This document shows positions 36,291 through 45,863 of a stretch of DNA of 64,000 nt, in pieces (position 1 is the stretch's first letter; every line of letters starts with the position of its first letter). This DNA comes from Microbacterium sp. 4R-513. Its GTDB lineage: Bacteria > Actinomycetota > Actinomycetes > Actinomycetales > Microbacteriaceae. The notes below the pieces were generated by a model. The model saw only the letters and a list, made by a program, of their open reading frames with translations. It was not told where the DNA came from and made no database searches. The position numbers and the translations under genes are program-made. The stretch covers positions 186,001-250,000 of the forward strand of contig NZ_CP049256.1 in NCBI RefSeq assembly GCF_011046485.1, in the 5' to 3' direction.

Positions 36291-36980
36291 CGCGGGCAGC
36301 GCCCAGTCGATCCCGGGGGCGCCCTGCTGCTCGAGGAGCGCGTTGGCACGGGAGAAGGGTCGCGATCCGAAGAATCCACGGCTCGCCGACAGCGGCGAGG
36401 GATGCGGCGACTCGATGACCGGCGTCTCGCCGAGGAGCGGGCGGAGGTTCGAGGCATCCCTCCCCCACAGGATCGCCACGAGAGGCTGGTCGCGGGCGGC
36501 GAGCGTGCGGATCGCGTGCTCGGTGACCTTCTCCCAGCCCCAGCCGCGATGGGATGCCGAGGCGCCCGGGGCGACGGTGAGCACCCTGTTGAGCAGCATG
36601 ACGCCCTGATCGCTCCATCCCGACAGGTCCCCGTGCGGGGCGGGGGGGATGCCGAGATCGGCGTCGAGCTCCTGGTAGATGTTCGAGAGGCTCCGCGGCA
36701 GCGGTCGCACCTGACGGTCGACCGCGAACGACAGCCCGATGGGATGCCCCGGTGTCGGGTACGGGTCCTGACCGACGATGAGCACCCGCACGTCGCGGAG
36801 CGGCCGCTGGAACGCGCGCAGGACGCGGTCGCCGGCGGGGAGGTAGTGGCGCCCCGCCGCGACCTCGGCGCGCAGGCGATCGCCCAGCGCGGCGATGTCG
36901 GGACCGACCGGCTCGAGCGCCATGGCCCAGTCCGGATCGACGAGCCCCGCCTCGGCCAGCTGCGGCAGCGTCATCGCCAT
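36288..36980 (-). CDS. ung: uracil-DNA glycosylase
   Basis: 230 residues. The family-1 signatures are [17 protein letters not shown] with the catalytic D72 and the DNA-binding [11 protein letters not shown]. It excises uracil from DNA in base-excision repair. ATG 36980 (MAMTLPQ) or 36974 are possible. It starts 4 bp after the phosphoribosyltransferase stop, so the two form an operon. Confidence 0.95.
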   Translation of the reverse strand: MAMTLPQLAEAGLVDPDWAMALEPVGPDIAALGDRLRAEVAAGRHYLPAGDRVLRAFQRPLRDVRVLIVGQDPYPTPGHPIGLSFAVDRQVRPLPRSLSNIYQELDADLGIPPAPHGDLSGWSDQGVMLLNRVLTVAPGASASHRGWGWEKVTEHAIRTLAARDQPLVAILWGRDASNLRPLLGETPVIESPHPSPLSASRGFFGSRPFSRANALLEQQGAPGIDWALPA

Positions 36981-36984
36981 GCCG

Positions 36985-37497
36985 TCAGGCCGACCTCTCC
37001 GCGGCGCCGGCGTCCTCCTGCTCGACAGAGCCCTGCCAGGACCACGGGAAGTCGATCCACAGCGACGTCGCCTTCCACGAGTAGTCGGGCTGCACGATCG
37101 TCGTGGGCTTGGTGAAGATGACGGCCGAGCGCACGTCGGCGCCCTGCTCGACAAGGAGTTTGACCGCGAGATCGAGCGTGCGGCCGCTGTCTGCGACATC
37201 GTCGACGAGGAGCACGCGCCGCCCGTCGAGGTAGCTCATGTCGAGCTCGGGCGGCAGGACGGCGGGCGCGTCGAGCACGGTGCCGATGCCGGTGTAGAAC
37301 TCGACGTTGATGGCGCCGCAGTTCTTGATCCCGAGTCCGTAGGCGATCGCGCCGGCCGGCAGAAGGCCCCCGCGCGCGATCGCGACGACCACCTTCGGGT
37401 TGAATCCGTCGGCGATGACCGCCCGCGCGATGTCTCGGGATGCCTCGCCGAAGCCGTCCCACGTCAGTCGTTCGCGCTCAGCCGATGCATCCGTCAC
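36985..37497 (-). CDS. phosphoribosyltransferase (xanthine/hypoxanthine-type)
   Basis: 170 residues. The PRPP-binding motif is [14 protein letters not shown], and [12 protein letters not shown] is the first PRT loop. It resembles the actinobacterial Gpt/xanthine-guanine-type salvage enzymes; the base specificity is not determinable. GTG 37497 is 7 nt after a -10 box (TAATCT). Confidence 0.9.
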   Translation of the reverse strand: MTDASAERERLTWDGFGEASRDIARAVIADGFNPKVVVAIARGGLLPAGAIAYGLGIKNCGAINVEFYTGIGTVLDAPAVLPPELDMSYLDGRRVLLVDDVADSGRTLDLAVKLLVEQGADVRSAVIFTKPTTIVQPDYSWKATSLWIDFPWSWQGSVEQEDAGAAERSA

Positions 37498-37504
37498 GCC
37501 CTCC

Positions 37505-37510
37505 AGATTA
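37505..37510 (-). promoter_or_regulatory. -10 box (TAATCT) of the PRT-ung operon
   Basis: TAATCT ends 7 nt before GTG 37497; the GGAGGG in between may also serve as ribosome site in a longer transcript. Confidence 0.45.
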
Positions 37511-37584
37511 GGACGGGCGGCCGCGGGCCGCCCGCGCCGCCCACAGCCCGTGCCGACCGCGCCGAGGAGCGGGAATCCCGGTGT

Positions 37585-37590
37585 TATCCT
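37585..37590 (+). promoter_or_regulatory. -10 box (TATCCT) of the MFS gene
   Basis: TATCCT ends 7 nt before GTG 37598. Confidence 0.55.
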
Positions 37591-37597
37591 CCCCCTC

Positions 37598-39115
37598 GTG
37601 TCAACGTCGCCCACCGAACGCCTGCGCGGCTCCGCGCTCGGCGTCACCGCTGGTCTCATCGGCTGGTTCATCCTCGTCGAGCTGACGAGCGGCATCCTCC
37701 AGGGGTTCTACGTCCCCCTCTTCAGCGACATCGTGACGCAGCTCGGCATCCACGACTCCGACGTGAACTGGTTCGAGGCGGCGCAGCTGCTGCTGTCGGC
37801 GCTGGTCCTGCCCGTGCTCGCCAAGCTCGGCGACATGTACGGGCACAAGAAGATCCTTCTCGCCGCGGCGATCCTCACCGCGGCGGCCAGCTGGTGGCTC
37901 GCGTTCGCGGGCGACTTCTGGAGCTTCCTCGTCGCGTGGGCGCTTCAGGGCTTCTACGTCGTGTGGCTGCCGCTCGAGATCGCGCTCATCTTCGAGCGGG
38001 GGCGCCGGCAGAACCGGGGTGTCTCGACGACGCGCCGCGCGGCCGGTCTCCTCGTCGTCGGCCTCGAGGCCGGCGCGATCATCGGCGCGCTCGCGGCCGG
38101 CCGCATCTTCGCCGCGACGGGCGGCAACCTTCCCGTCACGCTCATGGTGCCGGCGATCGCCGTCACGCTCATCGCCGTCGTGATCTGGCTGGGCGTGCCC
38201 GAGTCCGAGCCGCTTCCCGGCCGGACGCTCGACACCGGCGGCTTCGTCATCCTCGCCTGGGGACTCCTCCTCGTCACCGGCGCCCTCGTCTACATGCGCA
38301 TGATCGGCGAACTCTCGCTCGGGGCCGGGGCGTGGTGGTGGGTCGTCGGGCTCCTCCTCGCCGGAATCGCCGTCTTCGTGTGGTTCGTCCGCTATGAGTT
38401 GCGCCAGGACGACCCGGCGATCGACATCCGCGTGCTCCGGAAGCCCGAGATGTGGCCCGTGCAGGCGACGGCGTTCCTCGTGGGCATCAGCCTGCTCGGC
38501 GCGCAGGGACCCCTGTCGACGTACGCGGGCACCGATTCGTCGCTCGGGTACGGTCTGGGACTGGATGCCACGGCACGGTCGAACGTCATCGGCGTCTATC
38601 TCGTCTCGCTCATCGTCGGCGCCGTGCTCTTCGCCGTGACCTCCCGGCGGGCGAACCCCCGCGTCATCCTGATCGGCGCGAGCGCTCTGGTGGGCGTCGG
38701 CTACACGCTCTTCCTGCCCTTACACCTCGAGCTGTGGCAGGTGCTGCTCAACCTCTCGATCGCGGGAGTCGGGTCGGGAGCGCTCGTCGCGGCGCTTCCC
38801 GCCGCGGCCGCGGCCGCCGCACCCCGCGGGCAGACCGGCATCGCGTCGGCCCTCACGAACACGACGAAGACGATCGGCGGGACCTTCGCGTCGGCGGTGT
38901 TCGGCGTCGTCCTCGCGGCCGGGGCGGGGGCCGTCGCCAGCCAGACGGCGGCCTCGCTCGGCGGCTACATGGCGGTGTGGGCGATCTGCGCCGGCGGCGG
39001 CTTCCTCGCCGCGATCCTGCTCTTCTTCGTCCCGAAGGTCGCCTTCGCGGACTCCGACGGGCCGGACTCCGACCGGGCGGCCGAAGCCACCGCGGGCGAG
39101 GCTCAGATCATCTGA
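37598..39115 (+). CDS. MFS transporter, 14-helix (DHA2) type
   Basis: 505 residues and about 14 membrane helices. The loop 2-3 motif A equivalent is LGDMYGHKKILLAAA, and the C-terminal half has the drug-exporter-like DDPAIDIRVLRKPEM. It probably exports a small drug or metabolite. GTG 37598 (VSTSPTERLRG) matches a leaderless -10. A long frame to 37400 is shadow of the PRT gene. No regulator gene adjoins it. Confidence 0.92.
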   Translation: MSTSPTERLRGSALGVTAGLIGWFILVELTSGILQGFYVPLFSDIVTQLGIHDSDVNWFEAAQLLLSALVLPVLAKLGDMYGHKKILLAAAILTAAASWWLAFAGDFWSFLVAWALQGFYVVWLPLEIALIFERGRRQNRGVSTTRRAAGLLVVGLEAGAIIGALAAGRIFAATGGNLPVTLMVPAIAVTLIAVVIWLGVPESEPLPGRTLDTGGFVILAWGLLLVTGALVYMRMIGELSLGAGAWWWVVGLLLAGIAVFVWFVRYELRQDDPAIDIRVLRKPEMWPVQATAFLVGISLLGAQGPLSTYAGTDSSLGYGLGLDATARSNVIGVYLVSLIVGAVLFAVTSRRANPRVILIGASALVGVGYTLFLPLHLELWQVLLNLSIAGVGSGALVAALPAAAAAAAPRGQTGIASALTNTTKTIGGTFASAVFGVVLAAGAGAVASQTAASLGGYMAVWAICAGGGFLAAILLFFVPKVAFADSDGPDSDRAAEATAGEAQII

Positions 39116-39152
39116 GGACGGATGCCTTCACCCGGCCGCTCCCGACGGTCCA

Positions 39153-39309
39153 GGGCGTTTCGTCTGCGGCGCTTCGCGCCTCCGCTCAACGACCGGGACT
39201 TCGCCCGCCCGGCCTCCCGTCCGGTCGTTGAGCGAGCGAAGCGAGACGAAACGCCCCGAGCCGCCCCCGCCGCCCGGTCGTTGAGCGAGCGAAGCGAGAC
39301 GAACGCCCC
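39153..39309. repeat. REP-like repeat cluster (three copies, one inverted)
   Basis: Copies at 39153-39196 (inverted and diverged), 39221-39257 and 39274-39309, core GGTCGTTGAGCGAGCGAAGC with a GACGAAACGCC end. The gap 39116-39325 contains no gene. From memory, this sequence recurs in Microbacteriaceae genomes. Confidence 0.85.
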
Positions 39310-39325
39310 GAGCCGACGAGGCGCC

Positions 39326-40192
39326 TCAGACTCGGACGGCCGTCGTCCTCATGACGAGCTCGAGGCCACCCTCGACCTGACTGCGCTCGAACGCAACCGT
39401 CGCCGACGCGAGGTCGGCGAGCGACGTGAGGTGAGTGCCCCCGCAGGGGATCCGCGCCTCCCCCTCGGGGAGCTCGCACACCCACGTGCGCCGGTCGGCG
39501 AGCGCGGCGCCCGACGTCTCGATGCGCACGGCGCCGCCCGTCGCGATCCACTGCGCGAGCTGCGCGTCCATCCTGCCCGCGAGGCCGTCGAGGTCGTCGA
39601 GCGCGGCCGGATCGAACCCCTTGCGGCGCAGGGACTTGCCGATGCGATAGGTGTCGGTCGAGCCGTCGGGGTGGATGCGCGACTCCTGGATCGCGAGGGA
39701 GTCGAAGGCCGGCGCGCCCAGGGCGTCGTCCGGCACGGACTTCGTCCACGCACCGGCGAGCGCGGCATCCAGCGCGAGCGAGGCGAGGTGGCACGCCGTG
39801 TGACCGGCCGACAGCGCGGCACGGTTCTCGGCGTCCACGACCACCTCGGCGGCGACGCCCTCGGCGGGCGGCTCACCTTCGACGAGGTGCGCGACCACGA
39901 AGGTCCAGCCCTCGCTCCCGGTGCGCACGGGCACGTCCCGACCAAGCAGCAGGGCCCCGCCCTGGGTCGCACCGACGACGGCGTCCACGACGTCCCACGA
40001 GGCGTCGCCGACCCGGAGCACCCCGCGGTCGGCGGGCTGGTCCGGCCACGCGGTGTCGACGGGGTGGAATGCGGTCTCATCGAGGAGCACCGCGAAGCGG
40101 CCCTGGCCGGCGTCGGCGACGTGCACGACGGTGCCCGTCGACGTCGTCGCGCCCGCTGGGTAGGTGATCGAGGTTCCGGCGGCGGAGATCAC
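39326..40192 (-). CDS. AlaX-like (alanyl-tRNA editing domain) metal-dependent hydrolase
   Basis: 288 residues. The zinc site has the two family motifs HTACH (HxxxH, in SAGHTACHLASL) and CGGTH (in RIPCGGTHLTSL). AlaX proteins deacylate misacylated tRNA-Ala, usually Ser- or Gly-tRNA; this is inferred. An N-terminal domain of about 110 residues (residues 12-110) resembles the AlaRS/ThrRS second additional domain. GTG 40192 overlaps the upstream SDR stop by 4 bp. Confidence 0.85.
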   Translation of the reverse strand: MISAAGTSITYPAGATTSTGTVVHVADAGQGRFAVLLDETAFHPVDTAWPDQPADRGVLRVGDASWDVVDAVVGATQGGALLLGRDVPVRTGSEGWTFVVAHLVEGEPPAEGVAAEVVVDAENRAALSAGHTACHLASLALDAALAGAWTKSVPDDALGAPAFDSLAIQESRIHPDGSTDTYRIGKSLRRKGFDPAALDDLDGLAGRMDAQLAQWIATGGAVRIETSGAALADRRTWVCELPEGEARIPCGGTHLTSLADLASATVAFERSQVEGGLELVMRTTAVRV

Positions 40193-40974
40193 GGGCGGGC
40201 CGCGTCACCGCGCGGTCGCAGCGGCCCGCGAGCGAGCAGGTGCTGCGCCGACTGGGCCACCGGGCGCATCGTGACGAGGTCGAGATTCACGTGGCCGGGA
40301 GCGTTGAGCGCGTAGGCGATGACGTCGGCGACATCGTCCGCCGTCAGCGGCGCCTCGACATCCGCGTACACCCGCTCGGCCGCATTGCGGTCGCCCCCGA
40401 GGCGGTTGAGAGTGAACTCCTCGGTGTAGACCATCCCGGGCGCGATCTCGACGACGCGGATCGGCTCGCCGTTCAGCTCGAGGCGCAGGGCATGGGCGAG
40501 CATCGACTCCGCGGCCTTCGCGGCGTTGTATCCGCCGCCCCCGGGGTACGCCGTCTGCGCCGCCGTCGACGTGACGAAGACGGTGTCGGCGTGGCCCCCC
40601 GCAGCCGCCCGGCGGAGAAGGGGAAGGAGCGCGGCGACGAGCCGCTGGCTGCTGAGCACGTTGACCTCGAACATCCACTGCCAGTCGTCGGGGCTTCCGT
40701 CCTCGATGCGGTCGGTGCCGCGGGCGCCGCCCGCGATCTGCACGAGGGCGTGCACGGGTCCGCTCTCGTCGAGCCACGCGGCGAGCGCATCGACGTCGGC
40801 GGGGCTCGTGAGGTCGGCTGCGAAGGCCACGGCGCCTGTCTCGGCCTCGAGCGCCTGCAGCCGCTCGGCGCGTCGCGCGACCGCGACGACGTCCCATCCC
40901 GACGCGCGGAGTGCCCGCGCCGTCGCCTCACCGATTCCCGAGCTCGCGCCCGTCACCACCGCACGTCGTGTCAT
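40189..40974 (-). CDS. SDR family oxidoreductase (YdfG/serine-dehydrogenase-like)
   Basis: 261 residues. Cofactor motif GASSGIGEAT, NNAG-like QIAGGARG, catalytic Tyr in YNAAKAAE and NVNVLSS region FEVNVLSS. The C-terminal LTADDVADVIAYALNAPGHVNLD resembles YdfG-type hydroxyacid/serine dehydrogenases. It is [15 protein letters not shown] coupled to the AlaX-like gene; joint function unclear. Confidence 0.9.
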   Translation of the reverse strand: MTRRAVVTGASSGIGEATARALRASGWDVVAVARRAERLQALEAETGAVAFAADLTSPADVDALAAWLDESGPVHALVQIAGGARGTDRIEDGSPDDWQWMFEVNVLSSQRLVAALLPLLRRAAAGGHADTVFVTSTAAQTAYPGGGGYNAAKAAESMLAHALRLELNGEPIRVVEIAPGMVYTEEFTLNRLGGDRNAAERVYADVEAPLTADDVADVIAYALNAPGHVNLDLVTMRPVAQSAQHLLARGPLRPRGDAARP

Positions 40975-40980
40975 GCCTCC

Positions 40981-40986
40981 ACGCTA
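40981..40986 (-). promoter_or_regulatory. -10 box (TAGCGT) of the SDR-AlaX operon
   Basis: TAGCGT ends 6 nt before ATG 40974. Confidence 0.5.
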
Positions 40987-41007
40987 GCCGGGGTGGCACC
41001 GGGTCCA

Positions 41008-41015
41008 TTACGTAA
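41008..41015. promoter_or_regulatory. palindrome TTACGTAA in the metY promoter region
   Basis: A perfect 8-bp palindrome in the SDR/metY divergent region, 21-24 nt upstream of a candidate -35 (TTGTTG 41029-41034, 17-nt spacer, TACTCT 41052-41057). It could be an operator of metY. Confidence 0.35.
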
Positions 41016-41109
41016 CATTTCCCGCGCGTTGTTGACAGCGCTGGGCATCCCTACTCTCGGACGAGGCCGCGACGCCCGCCGCGCGCCCCCCATACCCGCA
41101 GGAGCAGTC

Positions 41110-42432
41110 ATGTCGGCACCCGAGAACTGGCGTTTCGAGACCAAGCAGATCCACTCGGGCGCGCAGCCCGACCCGGTCACGAAGGCCCGCGCCACCCCGA
41201 TCTACCAGACCACGTCGTACGTCTTCGACAACACGGAGCACGCGGCGAACCTCTTCGCGCTCGCCGAGTTCGGCAACATCTACACGCGCATCCAGAACCC
41301 GACGCAGGCTGTCGTCGAGGAGCGTCTTGCGGCGCTCGAAGGGGGCACCGGCGCCCTCCTCCTCGCGAGCGGCCAGGCTGCCTCGACCTTCGCCATCCTG
41401 AACATCGCCGAGGCCGGCGATCACATCGTCTCGTCGTCCTCGATCTACGGCGGGACGTACAACCTCTTCAAGTACACCCTCGCCAAGCTGGGCATCGAGA
41501 CGACGTTCGTCGAGAACCAGGACGACCCCGAGGAGTGGCGCGCCGCGGTGCGCCCGAACACGAAGCTCTTCTTCGCCGAGACGATCGGCAACCCGAAGAT
41601 CAACGTGCTCGACATCCGCACCGTCGCCGACATCGCCCACGAGAGCGGCGTGCCGCTCATCGTCGACAACACCATCGCGACGCCGTACCTCATCAAGCCC
41701 TTCCAGCACGGCGCCGACATCGTCATCCACTCGGCGACGAAGTTCCTGGGCGGCCACGGCACGACCATCGGCGGCGTGATCGTCGACGGCGGAAGCTTCG
41801 AGTGGTCGAAGAACGTCGACAGGTTCCCCGGCCTCACGGTTCCGGACCCCTCGTACCACGGCGCCTCGTACACGGCCGCCGTCGGAGACGGACTGGCCTA
41901 CATCATCAAGGCGCGCGTCCAGCTGCTGCGCGACCTCGGCTCGGCCATCGCCCCGAACAGCGCGTGGCTGCTCATCCAGGGCATCGAGACCCTCTCGCTC
42001 CGCGTCGAGCGCCACGTGCAGAACGCGCAGGAGATCGCGGAGTGGCTCGAGAACCACTCCGACGTCGCCTCGGTGAACTACTCGGGCCTGCCCACCTCAC
42101 CCTGGTACGCCGCCGCCAACAACTACGCACCGAAGGGCGTCGGTGCGGTCCTCTCGTTCGAGCTCAAGGGCGGCGTCGAGGCCGGACGCGAGTTCGTCAA
42201 CAGCCTCACGCTGTTCAGCCACCTCGCCAACATCGGCGACGTGCGCTCGCTCGTCATCCACCCCGCCTCCACCACCCACTCGCAGCTCACGCCCGAGCAG
42301 CAGCTCACGACCGGCGTCACGCCGGGCCTCGTGCGCCTCTCGGTCGGCCTCGAGAACATCGACGACCTGAAGGCCGACCTGGAGCAGGCGCTCGCGGCCG
42401 CGCGCCGGGTCTCGGAGGCGGCTCGCGCCTGA
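41110..42432 (+). CDS. metY: O-acetylhomoserine sulfhydrylase (aminocarboxypropyltransferase)
   Basis: 440 residues. PLP-dependent Cys/Met metabolism enzyme: O-acetylhomoserine plus sulfide to homocysteine. The PLP lysine lies in SATKFLGGHGTTIGG and the N-terminal KQIHSGAQPDPVTKARATP and YQTTSYVF are the family signature. AGGAG precedes the ATG by 6 nt. It uses the product of MetX, but metX lies 3.6 kb downstream, separated by two unrelated genes. Confidence 0.95.
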   Translation: MSAPENWRFETKQIHSGAQPDPVTKARATPIYQTTSYVFDNTEHAANLFALAEFGNIYTRIQNPTQAVVEERLAALEGGTGALLLASGQAASTFAILNIAEAGDHIVSSSSIYGGTYNLFKYTLAKLGIETTFVENQDDPEEWRAAVRPNTKLFFAETIGNPKINVLDIRTVADIAHESGVPLIVDNTIATPYLIKPFQHGADIVIHSATKFLGGHGTTIGGVIVDGGSFEWSKNVDRFPGLTVPDPSYHGASYTAAVGDGLAYIIKARVQLLRDLGSAIAPNSAWLLIQGIETLSLRVERHVQNAQEIAEWLENHSDVASVNYSGLPTSPWYAAANNYAPKGVGAVLSFELKGGVEAGREFVNSLTLFSHLANIGDVRSLVIHPASTTHSQLTPEQQLTTGVTPGLVRLSVGLENIDDLKADLEQALAAARRVSEAARA

Positions 42433-42509
42433 CCAACGCCGACCGGCTGCGCCGGCGGAACGACGGATGCCTCGGCCCACGCGGGTCGAGGCTTCCTCGT
42501 CTCATCGGG

Positions 42510-43451
42510 TCAGGCAGCGTCCCACCACCGCAGCACGCGCAGCGCCCGGAGGGTCACCCAGCGGCTCGGGAAGCCCTCGGCCTCCTGGTCGAACCGCAGC
42601 TGCGAGGCGCCCTGGTGCTCGTTCTCGATCTTCCACATGCCGAAGGGCAGCGCCTTCGAGCGGATGAGATCGACCGCGTCGGTGCACCGCGGATCGCGGT
42701 CGGGACGGGCGACGCGGAAGTAGTCGGCCCCGCGCAGGACGTCGTAGTACCAGCGCGTCGGGAACGAGAGCATCGCGAATCGCGGGTCGATCACCTCACC
42801 CGTCGAGGCCCGGAAGAGCAGCCGGCGCTCGAGCAGGTACTCCTCGCCGCGCAGCCTCGCCTCCTTCGACTCGGGCGTGCCTCCCGTCGCGAGCTCCCAG
42901 TCGCGCAGGCCCTCGAGCGCGCAGATCGTCGAGTGGAAGGACCCGACGCCGTTGCCGTCCTCGACCCAGCAGTTCCAGCCTCCGTCGTCGAGCTGCGTCT
43001 CGAGGAGGGTCTGGGCGATGCGGGGCGCCTCGCGTCCGAAGTAGGTGGCGATGGCGAGAGCCCGGCCGTTGATGCACGGCTCGACCTCGCCCTCGAAGTA
43101 CAGCTCCTGGTTGTAGTCCCACCGCACGTTCTCCGCGACCCGGTCGACCGCCGATCGCGCTTCGGGACTGTCGGGGTCGAGTCCCAGGTCGACGAGCGAG
43201 TCGAGGCTGAAGTGCGTCGTGGACCACACGTCGAAGAACGTCGCGTACTCGTCGGCCCACGCCGGCCGGTAGGCGGCGCCGTCCCACTGCCCGTCCTCGG
43301 CCTGCAGCGACAGGAGTTTCGCCCCCCAGCCCTCTGTGGCGACCTTGGCGCGCTCCGCCGCGACCTCGTCGGCCGGTGCGCCGGACAGGTCCTGCATGAC
43401 CTGCCAGCGGATCGCGGGGTCGCCGTCCATCAGGTACTCGATGACATCCAT
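42510..43451 (-). CDS. squalene-cyclase-like alpha-toroid protein
   Basis: 313 residues, cytoplasmic, no membrane helix. Repeated helical segments with DDGGWNCW, GSFHSTICALEGLR and EDGQWDGAAYRPAW resemble QW-motif repeats of the squalene/hopene cyclase and prenyltransferase toroid. At half the length of a squalene-hopene cyclase and without a DxDD motif, it is not a cyclase. Its ATG has a -10 box 7 nt upstream. It is divergent from the 759-aa gene (127 bp apart), and the pair lies between metY and metX. Confidence 0.75.
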   Translation of the reverse strand: MDVIEYLMDGDPAIRWQVMQDLSGAPADEVAAERAKVATEGWGAKLLSLQAEDGQWDGAAYRPAWADEYATFFDVWSTTHFSLDSLVDLGLDPDSPEARSAVDRVAENVRWDYNQELYFEGEVEPCINGRALAIATYFGREAPRIAQTLLETQLDDGGWNCWVEDGNGVGSFHSTICALEGLRDWELATGGTPESKEARLRGEEYLLERRLLFRASTGEVIDPRFAMLSFPTRWYYDVLRGADYFRVARPDRDPRCTDAVDLIRSKALPFGMWKIENEHQGASQLRFDQEAEGFPSRWVTLRALRVLRWWDAA

Positions 43452-43458
43452 GCGGTGC

Positions 43459-43464
43459 ACCGTA
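43459..43464 (-). promoter_or_regulatory. -10 box (TACGGT) of the toroid gene
   Basis: TACGGT ends 7 nt before ATG 43451. Confidence 0.45.
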
Positions 43465-43578
43465 CTCCCCCGCTGGGACATCGGCCCCGACGCCGGCCGC
43501 AGGTATCAGGGGGCGCGGCATCCCCTCTTCCATGTCGAGGGCGCGGTATCCCGCTGCGCCGAGGATGAGGAGGCGGAG

Positions 43579-45858
43579 ATGCCACCTGGAGATGAGACCA
43601 AGCCCCGGCCGGTCGCGGGGCGGGTCACGAAAGTCAGCGCCAAGGAACTGGGACTGCGGGGCAGCGCGAAGGCGAAGCTGCTCGCCAATCCGAACTACTT
43701 CGGCACGATCAAGGAGACGCCGTTCCCGGCCGTCGAGCAGCTGGCCTTCAGCACGACGTTCGAGCGGCTGAACTGCGTCGGACTCAACCCGACGATCGAT
43801 CAGCTCGAAGCCGTCGTGCGCATCAATCAGACGGGCGGCTACGGCGGCGCGCTCTGCAGCGCCGGGTCCCGCGAATACGTGCGGTTCTTCGTGAGCTACG
43901 ACGACGGGGCGACGTGGACGGATGCCGGGATGGACTCCTTCGCCGTCCACGACTCCGCCGGCGCGCGTCCGCTCGACTTCGCGGTCAACGTCGTGGCACC
44001 TCTGCAGCACCGATGGTGTCTGTTCGCGCGGCCGGCGCTCGTCCGCGCGATCCTGTCGTGGAACACCGCGCCCACCGCAGGCGATCCGGACTACACCCCG
44101 GTGTGGGGCAACGTCGTGACCGTCTCGGTCGCACCGCGCACGAGCAAGCTCGTCCCGTGGGGCGAGTTCCTCGAGTCGACCAAGATCAAGCTGCCCGAGG
44201 CGGTCCTCGCGCAGGTCGACCCGACCGCCCCGGTGACGCTCAAGGCCGCCGAGACCCTCTCGGTCGCCGAGCTCGCTCAGACGTACGCGGGGACGGATGT
44301 CGAACCTCACCGCTTCCTCGCACCCACGATCCTCGACCACATCGGCGTCGAGACGTCGCGTGCCGGGATCGGCGTCGCGCCCGTCGCACCGAACCCGCCG
44401 GTCGGGCCCGTCCAGCCGGGCGTCGCGGCCGCGCTCTCGGCGAAGGTCGGACAACTCGGCGGCGTGCCGCCCATGCCGATGCAGTCGCCGCTGTTCGACA
44501 TCCCGGAGCTCAAGCAGATCGACCTCTCGGCGGTCATCGCGACCCTGATGAAGACGGACGGCGACAAGTCGTACGAGGAGCTCGGCTGCATCGGCTACGA
44601 CCCCACGGAGGATGCCCTCGTCGGCGTCCTCACGGTCAAGAAGCCGAACGGCTACAGCGGCGGCCCGTGCACGGCGGGCAGCACCGAGTACGTCGCGTTC
44701 TGGGTGGACTGGGGCGGCGGCTGGTCCTACGTGGGGACGGCGGGCGTCGTCGTGCACGACGAGACCATCCCCGACGGCGGCCTGCGCTTCGCGGTGTACC
44801 TGCCGCTCGGCTCGACGGCCCACCGACGCGACTGCGTCGAGGGGCCGGTCGAGCCCCGGGTCCGCGCCATCCTCTCGTGGAGCACGCCCCCTCCCGCCGG
44901 CAATCCCGACTGGGTGCCGACGTGGGGCAACCGCGAGGAGACGACGATCCAGCTGCCGGTCGGCGCGCTGTCTCCGCTCCGGCCCGTCTTCGACTTCGTC
45001 AGCGGCGTGAGCGTCTGCGACGTCGACCAGTCCGATGGACGGACGACGAGCGGCGACAATCCGTTCGGCGGTGTGGTGACGATCTCGGGATTCATCCCGG
45101 ATGCGCCCGATGTCGGCGCGCCGCAGATGCGGTACCGCGTGCGGGTGCGCCCGTCCGGGACGAGTTCGTGGACGACACTGAGCGACCCGTTCTGGGTGAG
45201 CGGTACGCGGTGGATCGGCACGACCTTCCCCGAGTCGTACAGCCAGCTGCAGACGGCGGACGCCGACGGCTTCTTCCCATACCTCGTCGACCGCAACCTC
45301 GCGGGCGCCGGGTACCGGACGGTGTACGGCGACGTGCTCTATCCGTGGCAGACGATCGCGCTCGGCGCGGGCCTGTGGGAGATCGAGGTCGTGGCGAAGG
45401 ATGCCGGAGGCACGGTCTACCCCGCGCAGATCCTGCAGTGCTCCGACGGCACGATCCGCACCACGGTCACCATCCGCCTCGACGAGACGGCACCTTCCGT
45501 CGCACTCGCCATCACGGAGGTCGAGCACGCTGACGGCACGGTGAACCCGACGGGTCCCTGCAAGAAGTTCAAGATCGGCGACAAGCTCCGGGGAACGTAC
45601 GACGTCTCGGACGCGCATCTGTCGCAGATCTGGTTCGAGCTCGAACCGGCCTCGTCGGCGCTGGGCGCACTGCCGACGTTCTCGGGTCCGACCGCGTTCC
45701 CCGCCATCACGACGACGGCGAACGGCACGTGGGAGCTCGACACGAGCATCATGGCCGCGTGCGGCTACGTGCTCACCCTGTGGGCGACGGACCGCACCAT
45801 CACGCCGGGCGGTCCGTGGCGCGACCGCGACCTGTTCGGCTTCTCGCTCGAAGCCTGA
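43579..45858 (+). CDS. 759-aa protein with duplicated unknown domain
   Basis: I do not recognise this family. A domain of about 115 residues occurs twice (about 66-178 and 337-451), each with a C...GYxGxxCxxGSxEYVxF core, a later VHD, a Cys and RAILSW...PAG(D/N)PDxxPxWGN. Conserved Cys are C66/C93/C147 and C337/C364/C419. A linker rich in Pro joins them (about 180-330). The C-terminal 300 residues include Ig- or bacterial-lectin-like stretches (DETAPSVALAI). No signal peptide and no membrane helix. GAGGAGGCGGAG precedes ATG 43579. It ends in a strong terminator. Confidence 0.75.
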   Translation: MPPGDETKPRPVAGRVTKVSAKELGLRGSAKAKLLANPNYFGTIKETPFPAVEQLAFSTTFERLNCVGLNPTIDQLEAVVRINQTGGYGGALCSAGSREYVRFFVSYDDGATWTDAGMDSFAVHDSAGARPLDFAVNVVAPLQHRWCLFARPALVRAILSWNTAPTAGDPDYTPVWGNVVTVSVAPRTSKLVPWGEFLESTKIKLPEAVLAQVDPTAPVTLKAAETLSVAELAQTYAGTDVEPHRFLAPTILDHIGVETSRAGIGVAPVAPNPPVGPVQPGVAAALSAKVGQLGGVPPMPMQSPLFDIPELKQIDLSAVIATLMKTDGDKSYEELGCIGYDPTEDALVGVLTVKKPNGYSGGPCTAGSTEYVAFWVDWGGGWSYVGTAGVVVHDETIPDGGLRFAVYLPLGSTAHRRDCVEGPVEPRVRAILSWSTPPPAGNPDWVPTWGNREETTIQLPVGALSPLRPVFDFVSGVSVCDVDQSDGRTTSGDNPFGGVVTISGFIPDAPDVGAPQMRYRVRVRPSGTSSWTTLSDPFWVSGTRWIGTTFPESYSQLQTADADGFFPYLVDRNLAGAGYRTVYGDVLYPWQTIALGAGLWEIEVVAKDAGGTVYPAQILQCSDGTIRTTVTIRLDETAPSVALAITEVEHADGTVNPTGPCKKFKIGDKLRGTYDVSDAHLSQIWFELEPASSALGALPTFSGPTAFPAITTTANGTWELDTSIMAACGYVLTLWATDRTITPGGPWRDRDLFGFSLEA

Positions 45859-45863
45859 CGCGA

